Shown piece by piece: positions 30,691-42,300 of a stretch of 64,000 nt of DNA. The stretch covers positions 3,038,001-3,102,000 of the forward strand of contig NZ_CP027236.1 of the NCBI RefSeq assembly GCF_002999235.1, in the 5' to 3' direction. Both the position numbers and the translations under genes were made by a program. Source of the stretch: Actinomyces sp. oral taxon 897 (GTDB lineage: Bacteria; Actinomycetota; Actinomycetes; Actinomycetales; Actinomycetaceae). Every line of letters begins with the position of its first letter. The first letter of the stretch is position 1. The notes under the pieces were generated by a model that saw only the letters and a list, made by a program, of their open reading frames with translations, was not told where the DNA came from and made no database searches.

Positions 30691-33600
30691 GAATCATCCC
30701 CACTCGCGCGGGGTTTACTTTACCGGGGCGTGGTAGAACTCCGACCCCGTCGGATCATCCCCGCGCGTGCGGGGTTTACACCGCCGGTCAGGGTAAGCTC
30801 ACGACCGAGAACGGATCATCCCCGCACACGCAGGGTTTACCCTGCTCAAGGGTGACGAGCATGGCGTTTTTCCGGATCATCCCCGCACACGCGGGGTTTA
30901 CATCCGTGGCCTGCTCGACGGCATCAAGTCCATGGGATCATCCCCGCACACGCGGGGTTTACGCCGTCCACGACGGGCGCGGCCACTGGCTGGTCGGATC
31001 ATCCCCGCATGCGCGGGGTTTACGGTGACGCTCTTGGCCATCAGCCCCGCACCTCCGGATCATCCCCGCGTGCGCGGGGTTTACGCCTCCCGCTACGACT
31101 CCGACGGGAAGCGGAGGGGATCATCCCCGCACGCGCGGGGTTTACGCGGCGGCCACGGCGGCCTCGGCCGCCACCACCGGATCATCCCCGCATGCGCGGG
31201 GTTTACCCCCTGCCAGCCCCCGTCCATGTCGCGCCACCCGGATCATCCCCGCACACGCGGGGTTTACCTGACTACGGCAGTCAGCAGATCCAGCACCTTG
31301 GGATCATCCCCGCACACGCGGGGTTTACCAGACGCACCTCATGTGAGTAGGCTCACCCTTCTGGATCATCCCCGCACACGCGGGGTTTACGTGACCGCGT
31401 GACTGGCGTCACGTGGCCACTGGGGATCATCCCCGCACACGCGGGGTTTACCTCGCCCCGGCCGGGCTGGCGTCGGGCGACCAGGGATCATCCCCGCACA
31501 CGCGGGGTTTACGGTGGTTGAGGGAGGTGGGGGGTGGCCCCACGGGGATCATCCCCGCACACGCGGGGTTTACTTGTGACGACGGGATTCCGGGGTTTGT
31601 CGCCTGGGATCATCCCCGCACACGCGGGGTTTACTTGTGACGACGGGATTCCGGGGTTTGTCGCCTGGGATCATCCCCGCACACGCGGGGTTTACCTGTA
31701 GGCCCACGAGTCGTCCGTTGACCCCGCGGGATCATCCCCGCACACGCGGGGTTTACCGGTTGGTGGTCGAGGGAGGGGTGGCCCCACGGGGATCATCCCC
31801 GCACACGCGGGGTTTACGATCAAGAGCGCAGCCTCAGTCGTCGGCCGAACGGATCATCCCCGCACACGCGGGGTTTACGACCGCTTGCCCTTGGCCAGTT
31901 CCTGCCGGATCGGATCATCCCCGCACACGCGGGGTTTACAATTTCAACGTTTTATGGTCGGGGTGGCGGGATGGATCATCCCCGCACACGCGGGGTTTAC
32001 CCCCAACCCAAGCGGTACCTGGGAGTGGCCGCCGGATCATCCCCGCACACGCGGGGTTTACAGGGGGATTTCGATTGTTGATGCGAGTAATCCAGGATCA
32101 TCCCCGCACACGCGGGGTTTACTATGCGGGGGTGTCTTAGTGGCGGGAAGCCCTCGGATCATCCCCGCACACGCGGGGTTTACCACTCTAACATGTTGCC
32201 CTGGGGCATGTAGGACGGATCATCCCCGCACACGCGGGGTTTACAGCCATGCGGCCTCCCATGAGGCGGCACGGGGGGGATCATCCCCGCACACGCGGGG
32301 TTTACTTCGAGGGCGTGGTTGAGCATGGTGGCTCTGGCGGATCATCCCCGCACACGCGGGGTTTACCCATACTCACTAGAGTGTGTATAGTTATGGGTGG
32401 GATCATCCCCGCACACGCGGGGTTTACGCCGTCGGTGGCGTTTCCGACGGCCTTGGGCTGGGATCATCCCCGCACACGCGGGGTTTACGCGGCCCGGGCG
32501 ACCCCGACCCGACGATCACCGGGATCATCCCCGCACACGCGGGGTTTACCGGTCGGTGGGCTCGTACATGTGGGAGACCCTGGGATCATCCCCGCACACG
32601 CGGGGTTTACCCCTCCCGCCCGCGCCCACACCCCAGGCTCTCGGGGATCATCCCCGCACACGCGGGGTTTACGCCTCCAGCTCCCCCAGGGCCGCCCGCA
32701 CGGCCGGATCATCCCCGCACACGCGGGGTTTACGACACCAGGTAGTCTGTCGCGTACCGCACCAGCGGATCATCCCCGCACACGCGGGGTTTACCGGCCA
32801 CCGTGACCAGCGTCACGGCGACCTGACGGATCATCCCCGCACACGCGGGGTTTACCGGCCACCGTGACCAGCGTCACGGCGACCTGACGGATCATCCCCG
32901 CACACGCGGGGTTTACCTGAGCGAGCACTGTGACGCGTGGGGCCGCCGGGGATCATCCCCGCACACGCGGGGTTTACAAGCCCCCCCGGGAATACTTAAG
33001 TTTGGCTGGCGGATCATCCCCGCACACGCGGGGTTTACTGGGCGACGCCTGGTGCTGGGGCGTGATGTAAAGGATCATCCCCGCACACGCGGGGTTTACA
33101 GGCCACTGTGCCACTGCACGTGGGCCAGCTGAGGATCATCCCCGCACACGCGGGGTTTACGTGACCGCGTGACTGGCGTCACGTGGCCACTGAGGATCAT
33201 CCCCGCACACGCGGGGTTTACACGCGCACGGACTCAGCCCGCATGCGCCGCATGGGATCATCCCCGCACACGCGGGGTTTACGGTTTACCTAAGTTTGGT
33301 GGGGGTGTGTTGGGGGGATCATCCCCGCACACGCGGGGTTTACGCCGTCGTGTGTGGCCCTGTGGGGGTTAGGTGGGGATCATCCCCGCACACGCGGGGT
33401 TTACCGCGAGGCCTCATCAGAGGTCATAAAAAACGGGGGATCATCCCCGCACACGCGGGGTTTACTCGTCGCCGGTCTCCCGGACGATCTTGAGGACGGG
33501 ATCATCCCCGCACACGCGGGGTTTACAGGAGGTGGTCCAGGCGGAGGCGCTCGGTCGCCGGATCATCCCCGCACACGCGGGGTTTACCGCTCAGGGGCGC

Positions 33601-34745
33601 TGTGAGCGTCTCTGAGCGGCGGATCATCCCCGCACACGCGGGGTTTACTTGCCCGCAGCGTTCACCCCAGTTGACAGGGTAGGATCATCCCCGCACACGC
33701 GGGGTTTACCCACCGACGGACCTCAGGATTTCCGATCATACAGGATCATCCCCGCACACGCGGGGTTTACTCACTACTAGACGCCTCACTGCTACCGCCC
33801 ACAGGATCATCCCCGCACACGCGGGGTTTACACTCGCACGCTCGGTAATGGGCACTTTCGCTTAGGATCATCCCCGCACACGCGGGGTTTACCACGAATC
33901 TTAAGGTTGTCGAATTGTGCTACCCGGATCATCCCCGCACACGCGGGGTTTACGTTAACAGCCAAAACTACTCCTTGTCGGGCACGGGATCATCCCCGCG
34001 CGTGCGGGGTTTACGGCGTCATCACCGACGCCGACGGCAAGGTTGTCGGATCATCCCCGCGCGTGCGGGGTTTACGTGAGCGGGGATGCCCTTTCGGGCT
34101 GGGGGCCGGGATCATCCCCGCGCGTGCGGGGTTTACGCGTGGCGCGGTCGTATGGTCGTCGTGGGCGGGGATCATCCCCGCGCGTGCGGGGTTTACGTCC
34201 GTCCATCCGTAGAAGCGCGTGGTTATCCAGGATCATCCCCGCGCGTGCGGGGTTTACGGTGATGATGACGTCCGGCGGCGGGAGAAGTCCGGATCATCCC
34301 CGCGCGTGCGGGGTTTACAAGGGTTATGGGTGGGTTAGGTTTACCTAAGTTGGATCATCCCCGCGCGTGCGGGGTTTACGCCATAGCGGTCTTCGTGACC
34401 GCGCCCCACGCGGGATCATCCCCGCGCGTGCGGGGTTTACGTTCATGAGTGCTTTGGCATCCGCTCGGCCGACGGATCATCCCCGCGCGTGCGGGGTTTA
34501 CTCTGAGCGGCTTTCCGTCGTCATGTGTCCCCCTGGATCATCCCCGCGCGTGCGGGGTTTACAAGGGCTGGCGTTTCTCGCTTTCTAGGGCGTAGGGATC
34601 ATCCCCGCGCGTGCGGGGTTTACGCCAGGGTCGCGGCCTGCTGGGCCTGGGCGTCCGGATCATCCCCGCGCGTGCGGGGTTTACGACAGAAGCCCTCTTC
34701 CAGAAGCGCCTACAGCGGGATCATCCCCGCGCGTGCGGGGTTTAC

Positions 34746-35022
34746 CCGATACCGATTCTCTGGAGCCTCACAGCTGCCGGATCATCCCCGCGCGTGCGGG
34801 GTTTACCCGATACCGATTCTCTGGAGCCTCACAGCTGCCGGATCATCCCCGCGCGTGCGGGGTTTACGACTACGGTCAGCCCGCGCTCAGCGACGACGCC
34901 GGATCATCCCCGCGCGTGCGGGGTTTACCCGATACCGATTCTCTGGAGCCTCACAGCTGCCGGATCATCCCCGCGCGTGCGGGGTTTACGACTACGGTCA
35001 GCCCGCGCTCAGCGACGACGCC
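34746..35022 (-). repeat. Block-duplicated spacers within the array
   Basis: One spacer starting CCGATACCGATTCTC occurs at 34746, 34807 and 34929. It alternates with a second spacer starting GACTACGGTCAGCCC at 34868 and 34990. The order A-A-B-A-B shows one single-unit duplication plus one two-unit duplication by recombination between repeats. Confidence 0.95.
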
Positions 35023-36088
35023 GGATCATCCCCGCGCGTGCGGGGTTTACGGCGACGCCCCCCAGGACCCGACGGTGGAGGCGGGATCATCCCCGCGCGT
35101 GCGGGGTTTACTAGGAGAATCCCGAAAAATCAACCTAAAACCGCGGATCATCCCCGCGCGTGCGGGGTTTACTGCTCAGGGGTACGCCCAGCATTACGCC
35201 GGAGAAGGATCATCCCCGCGCGTGCGGGGTTTACCGGTGCCCGCGCAAGCGCCGGTGGTGACGGCCCGGATCATCCCCGCGCGTGCGGGGTTTACTCCAC
35301 GATCACCAGGGAGCGCTTGACGAGGGGGGGATCATCCCCGCGCGTGCGGGGTTTACTCGGTCCGCTTATTTTTGCTCGTGTGGATTGGAGGATCATCCCC
35401 GCGCGTGCGGGGTTTACGACGATGTGCTGCGGGCCACAGTGGTCAACAACGGATCATCCCCGCGCGTGCGGGGTTTACTGGGTGGATACGGGGCGTGGTA
35501 GGGAGGACCGGGGATCATCCCCGCGCGTGCGGGGTTTACCCTGTCATCTTGGTGATCTCGGGGATCATACGGGGATCATCCCCGCGCGTGCGGGGTTTAC
35601 CGGGCACCGTGACCAGCGTCACGGCGACCCGACGGATCATCCCCGCGCGTGCGGGGTTTACCTGCGTGCGTGATCGGCGTCACACGTCCACAACGGATCA
35701 TCCCCGCGCGTGCGGGGTTTACCGCTGGCGGGGCCGCTGGTGGCCTTTCCCGGGCGGATCATCCCCGCGCGTGCGGGGTTTACTTGCTACGATCATGTCC
35801 GGGAGGCTCGTCAGCGGGATCATCCCCGCGCGTGCGGGGTTTACGGAAATCGATCCGCGAGGTCGCCGAGGGAACAGGGATCATCCCCGCGCGTGCGGGG
35901 TTTACGCCTGGGCCTGAGGGTCCGGTAGAGGGTGATCGGGATCATCCCCGCGCGTGCGGGGTTTACCCCGGTCGAAGGGGAAGGCGCTGAGCGGCCCCCG
36001 GATCATCCCCGCGCGTGCGGGGTTTACTTCCTGCCGGATCTTGATGATGGTTAGAATGGCGGATCATCCCCGCGCGTGCGGGGTTTAC

Positions 36089-36306
36089 GCACGGTACGCG
36101 CGCGGCGTGCACCGTGAGGGGGGGATCATCCCCGCGCGTGCGGGGTTTACACTGAGACCGAGATCACTGAGGCCAGCGAGGCGGGATCATCCCCGCGCGT
36201 GCGGGGTTTACGCACGGTACGCGCGCGGCGTGCACCGTGAGGGGGGGATCATCCCCGCGCGTGCGGGGTTTACACTGAGACCGAGATCACTGAGGCCAGC
36301 GAGGCG
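36089..36306 (-). repeat. Tandem duplication of a two-spacer block
   Basis: Spacers beginning GCACGGTACGCGCG (36089 and 36212) and ACTGAGACCGAGATC (36151 and 36274) appear twice in the same order, 123 bp apart, which equals two repeat-spacer units. Confidence 0.95.
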
Positions 36307-39300
36307 GGATCATCCCCGCGCGTGCGGGGTTTACCTGCGTGCGTGATCGGCGTCACGGCGACCCGACGGATCATCCCCGCGCGTGCGGGGTTTACCTCGC
36401 GGCCGGGAAGTGCTTGGGTTTGTACCACGGATCATCCCCGCGCGTGCGGGGTTTACCTGCTGGACCACGAGGGCCTGTCCGTCACCGCGGGATCATCCCC
36501 GCGCGTGCGGGGTTTACAAGACCGCCGTCCACGCCAGCACCACATTCACAGGATCATCCCCGCGCGTGCGGGGTTTACGGGATCCGGTGCCCGGCCGGGA
36601 CCCCGGAGTAGGGATCATCCCCGCGCGTGCGGGGTTTACATCAAGTCCTCCACGAAGGACGCGGGGGGCAAGGGATCATCCCCGCGCGTGCGGGGTTTAC
36701 CCGCCCACCTCCGAGCCGTCTGACGGCGGGGAAGGATCATCCCCGCGCGTGCGGGGTTTACGAGGCCGTTGCGAGGATGTTAGCCGCGGATGCCGGATCA
36801 TCCCCGCGCGTGCGGGGTTTACAGTCGCCGTCGCTCATCTCCGGTCGGCATTCAAGGATCATCCCCGCGCGTGCGGGGTTTACCCGTTACCGACGCCACG
36901 AAGTCGGAAAACGCAGGGATCATCCCCGCGCGTGCGGGGTTTACCGCTACGTCGGATGTGGAAATGCCGTGGAATGGGGATCATCCCCGCGCGTGCGGGG
37001 TTTACCTCACAGGGATACGGGCGGCTTGACCCTGAGAAGGATCATCCCCGCGCGTGCGGGGTTTACCTTCTTAATATAGATATGATGGTGGTGGGCGAAG
37101 GATCATCCCCGCGCGTGCGGGGTTTACTAACCGTGACCTTAAGAGTGATAATGTAGACTAGGATCATCCCCGCGCGTGCGGGGTTTACGCCAGCTTCTCA
37201 TGTCCTACCGGCAGACACTTCGGATCATCCCCGCGCGTGCGGGGTTTACCCCGTAGGAGTGCAATGATTCCTTTTTGGGGCGGGATCATCCCCGCGCGTG
37301 CGGGGTTTACGCCATGTCAGCGCCGTCAAGGCCCGGGATTCCCGGATCATCCCCGCGCGTGCGGGGTTTACTCTACGGCGGCGAGTGTAGCGATAATGCA
37401 TGCCGGATCATCCCCGCGCGTGCGGGGTTTACCTGAGTATGAGAAGAATGATGGTTTCTGGCATGGGATCATCCCCGCGCGTGCGGGGTTTACTCCGGGC
37501 GTGTACCGGCTACTCGGTCGGTGAGGGATCATCCCCGCGCGTGCGGGGTTTACGCGCGTTTTTCGGGGTGTGCTGTGGTGGGGGTGGGATCATCCCCGCG
37601 CGTGCGGGGTTTACCAGTCAGACACCTCCGACTACCTGTCAGCCCCAGGATCATCCCCGCGCGTGCGGGGTTTACCCAAAAGCATCCATCAACACGCCGG
37701 GCACGGACGGATCATCCCCGCGCGTGCGGGGTTTACAAGTTCGGTGGATTTCTAAGAGTGCTGACGGGAGGATCATCCCCGCGCGTGCGGGGTTTACGTC
37801 CCAGGAGGCGTCATCCTCACTGAGACAGTTGGATCATCCCCGCGCGTGCGGGGTTTACATAAAGCCGTCGGCGCGTGTCACGTACCCCGTCGGATCATCC
37901 CCGCGCGTGCGGGGTTTACTTTCGGGACTCATGATGTTGACGTGAGGTCTAGGGATCATCCCCGCGCGTGCGGGGTTTACCTCGGCGCGGGCTTTCATTG
38001 CGTGGATGAGGGCGGATCATCCCCGCGCGTGCGGGGTTTACCCCGGGCCTGAGGGTCCGGTAGAGGGTGATCGGGATCATCCCCGCGCGTGCGGGGTTTA
38101 CTTGGCCTCGGCATCGGTCGTGGTGGTGTCGACGGGATCATCCCCGCGCGTGCGGGGTTTACTCAGCGGGAGGGGCATGCGCCGCCTGTCGGCCCCGGAT
38201 CATCCCCGCGCGTGCGGGGTTTACGCGATGGCGTCGTCGAGGACCTCGTTAAAGAGGGGATCATCCCCGCGCGTGCGGGGTTTACTTCTCCCCCGCATCC
38301 CACCAGAAGCGGTCCCCGGGATCATCCCCGCGCGTGCGGGGTTTACGCTCGGGGGATTGGGACACTGTCGCCGGCCTCAGGATCATCCCCGCGCGTGCGG
38401 GGTTTACACGCCACGCACGCGAAACGCATTCGCACAGATAGGATCATCCCCGCGCGTGCGGGGTTTACTGAGGTGTGATGCCGGGCACTTCGGTGCCCGG
38501 CGGATCATCCCCGCGCGTGCGGGGTTTACAATCGTGGCGTTGAAGCCCATTCTTGGACTTTTGGATCATCCCCGCGCGTGCGGGGTTTACCTACCTGAAC
38601 AACGAATGCTCGGTTTTCAACGAGGATCATCCCCGCGCGTGCGGGGTTTACGATATGGGACCAACCGAAAACACCACGGGCTGGGGATCATCCCCGCGCG
38701 TGCGGGGTTTACATTAATTCCGGCGCACGCAAGAGAATTGGTGAGGGATCATCCCCGCGCGTGCGGGGTTTACTGTAGTTACGGAGAAGCGCATCGAAGA
38801 GAATCGGGATCATCCCCGCGCGTGCGGGGTTTACGCCACGCGGCGGGGCATGACCCCCACCGGCGTGGGATCATCCCCGCGCGTGCGGGGTTTACTGTCG
38901 GCGGCTTTCGGTGGCGTCATGAGCGGTAGGATCATCCCCGCGCGTGCGGGGTTTACGGGGGTCACATCTTCGTGCCCACCATCACATCAGGATCATCCCC
39001 GCGCGTGCGGGGTTTACATCGAATCGGTATTCGATTTGTTGCTGCCGGTGGGATCATCCCCGCGCGTGCGGGGTTTACCGCTACAAAACAGAACTGAAAC
39101 AGCGCACCACCGGATCATCCCCGCGCGTGCGGGGTTTACGTGGGGGTGAATGGAGTTGGCCGCCAGAAACGCGGATCATCCCCGCGCGTGCGGGGTTTAC
39201 TCGGTGACGGTGACTGCTCCCATATAGGCGTCCGGATCATCCCCGCGCGTGCGGGGTTTACGGCGGATTTTGAGACGACGCCTAACCGGGATGAGGATCA

Positions 39301-42300
39301 TCCCCGCGCGTGCGGGGTTTACCCGGCCCAGGAGGCAATCCGGCCGGCATCGGGAGGATCATCCCCGCGCGTGCGGGGTTTACGTGGCGCGGTCGCTGGC
39401 GTCCTCGGCAAGTGTCGGATCATCCCCGCGCGTGCGGGGTTTACCATGTGGTGCCCGCCACTCGGAGGAAGCTATGGGGATCATCCCCGCGCGTGCGGGG
39501 TTTACAAGGCCGTGCGCATCATCCCCATAACAGTGTCGGGATCATCCCCGCGCGTGCGGGGTTTACCGAAGCGTCTTCGGGACATGGTCTCCAAGCCTGG
39601 GATCATCCCCGCGCGTGCGGGGTTTACAAAATGGGCACGGGCAGGACGTTCCCCGAACGTGGATCATCCCCGCGCGTGCGGGGTTTACATCTCCGGGGGC
39701 ATCCCGTCCCACGCGAAACGAGGATCATCCCCGCGCGTGCGGGGTTTACGTGTCACGGATTGCTCGGGTTTTGTGTGGTGGCGGATCATCCCCGCGCGTG
39801 CGGGGTTTACTCGGTGAGGGAGGAATTAGAGTTCTCGTTCAGGGGATCATCCCCGCGCGTGCGGGGTTTACCAGGTCCTGGCGGACGCCGACGGGGCCGC
39901 GCGGGGATCATCCCCGCGCGTGCGGGGTTTACCCGGGTGGTGGGGTCGGTGTCCATGGTGGTGTCGGATCATCCCCGCGCGTGCGGGGTTTACGTCGGGT
40001 CGGGGTGACGTGGGCCGTGGGTACGCGGATCATCCCCGCGCGTGCGGGGTTTACGACCACGGCTACTGCACCGTGGCCGAGGAGGAGGGATCATCCCCGC
40101 GCGTGCGGGGTTTACTCTGAAGAGCTTTTTTGCGTCTTGTGGATTGGAGGATCATCCCCGCGCGTGCGGGGTTTACCTAAGGAAGGCAATCACATTGATT
40201 GCCAGGTGAGGATCATCCCCGCGCGTGCGGGGTTTACACGCTCTTGCTGTCGGCGGCGCTTGTCGCGTAGGGATCATCCCCGCGCGTGCGGGGTTTACTT
40301 ATGAGTGAGCCCATTACCGCCGTGGCGTCGCGGATCATCCCCGCGCGTGCGGGGTTTACGGGGTAGGCCGTCTGACCCCCAGTTCATTATTGGGATCATC
40401 CCCGCGCGTGCGGGGTTTACTTATGAGTGAGCCCATTACCGCCGTGGCGTCGCGGATCATCCCCGCGCGTGCGGGGTTTACGCCTTCGGAATCTGAGCGA
40501 CAGGGAGAGGAATCTGGATCATCCCCGCGCGTGCGGGGTTTACTATTTTGGCTTACAGCGGTTCTTTGTAGCACGGGGATCATCCCCGCGCGTGCGGGGT
40601 TTACTTCGAAGCCTGGAATTCCTTCGCACTTCCACTCGGATCATCCCCGCGCGTGCGGGGTTTACAGTCCCCCGAGCTCATCTCTGGCCGGCACTCGATG
40701 GATCATCCCCGCGCGTGCGGGGTTTACAACCACCTGAGCCGGGAAAACCTGACACGGGGCGGATCATCCCCGCGCGTGCGGGGTTTACGCGGCCGACATT
40801 CCCGGCGCCAGTAGTGAGAATGGATCATCCCCGCGCGTGCGGGGTTTACGATGACCCCTCCTGGGACTCTCTCGGGCACCAGGGATCATCCCCGCGCGTG
40901 CGGGGTTTACAGAATCCTCTGGCCGAGTTTAAGCGCGGCCTCCGGATCATCCCCGCGCGTGCGGGGTTTACACCCAATCGATTTTGACCAGATGAAACAC
41001 GCCAGGATCATCCCCGCGCGTGCGGGGTTTACAAAGAGCGACGTAGTAGCGAGAAACTCGTCCCAGGGATCATCCCCGCGCGTGCGGGGTTTACGAGAAC
41101 CTTTTCCGATGATAAATTCGTCAAACAGGATCATCCCCGCGCGTGCGGGGTTTACCGCTTTCTCTCGCCTATGAGAGTAGTAAGCGTCGGATCATCCCCG
41201 CGCGTGCGGGGTTTACCCGTCTACGGGGGCAACGACGGCTCGGGGACCGGATCATCCCCGCGCGTGCGGGGTTTACGTGGCGAGACCTGTGAGAATATTG
41301 CCGGCTGCGGGATCATCCCCGCGCGTGCGGGGTTTACATTACGTAGACGTAGCCGGCCCGGATATTGGCGGGATCATCCCCGCGCGTGCGGGGTTTACTC
41401 CAGGTCGTCCCTCAGGTGGGTGCCGTGGGCGGGATCATCCCCGCGCGTGCGGGGTTTACTGGATAGACGCCGCCCCGACCCCGATCGGGAGCGGATCATC
41501 CCCGCGCGTGCGGGGTTTACCACGCCTCCCGCCGGGGCCATGGCGTGCAGGGCGGATCATCCCCGCGCGTGCGGGGTTTACCTGATGCCGCCGACGGTGG
41601 CCTGGTCGAGGAACGGATCATCCCCGCGCGTGCGGGGTTTACGCTATGGTCCACCCTCGGGCCGTGAGGGCGCCCGGATCATCCCCGCGCGTGCGGGGTT
41701 TACTCCAGCCCGGCGGTGGTGGTGCCGAAGAAGTCGGGATCATCCCCGCGCGTGCGGGGTTTACGCACACCTCCATGAGGACGGAGAGAGGGAGGCTCGG
41801 ATCATCCCCGCGCGTGCGGGGTTTACGACTGTACCCTGGGGGAAGCGACTTCTGCCTTGGGATCATCCCCGCGCGTGCGGGGTTTACGGCTTCTAGGCTT
41901 GGCATTGTGGGTGGCCCGTAGGATCATCCCCGCGCGTGCGGGGTTTACTTCTCATGTCCTACCGGCAGACACTGCTTAATAGGATCATCCCCGCGCGTGC
42001 GGGGTTTACCGTCCAAGGCTATTGCCGAAGTTTATGGCAGGGGGATCATCCCCGCGCGTGCGGGGTTTACACACCGCTATGTGCACCATCACACGCCCGT
42101 GGGGGATCATCCCCGCGCGTGCGGGGTTTACTCAGAATACCTCACCAGAATCCTCCCAATAAAGGGATCATCCCCGCGCGTGCGGGGTTTACACGGGCCT
42201 GTACGACGCGGAGGTCATGGCTCACGGATCATCCCCGCGCGTGCGGGGTTTACGGGGGCGTGGTCCCGGTGATGGACGTGCTTCAGGGATCATCCCCGCG

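Noticed and set aside
30515..30703. 62-codon minus-strand frame at the array trailer
   Set aside because: It begins inside the first repeat and shows no recognisable domain.
30457..30855. 132-codon plus-strand frame running into the first CRISPR repeats
   Set aside because: No ribosome site, no family features, and the second half is repeat-derived.
39506..39538. Spacer containing CATCATCCCC, resembling the repeat
   Set aside because: Only about ten bases match, the hairpin is absent, and the variant spacer at 42377 shows it is a real protospacer sequence.
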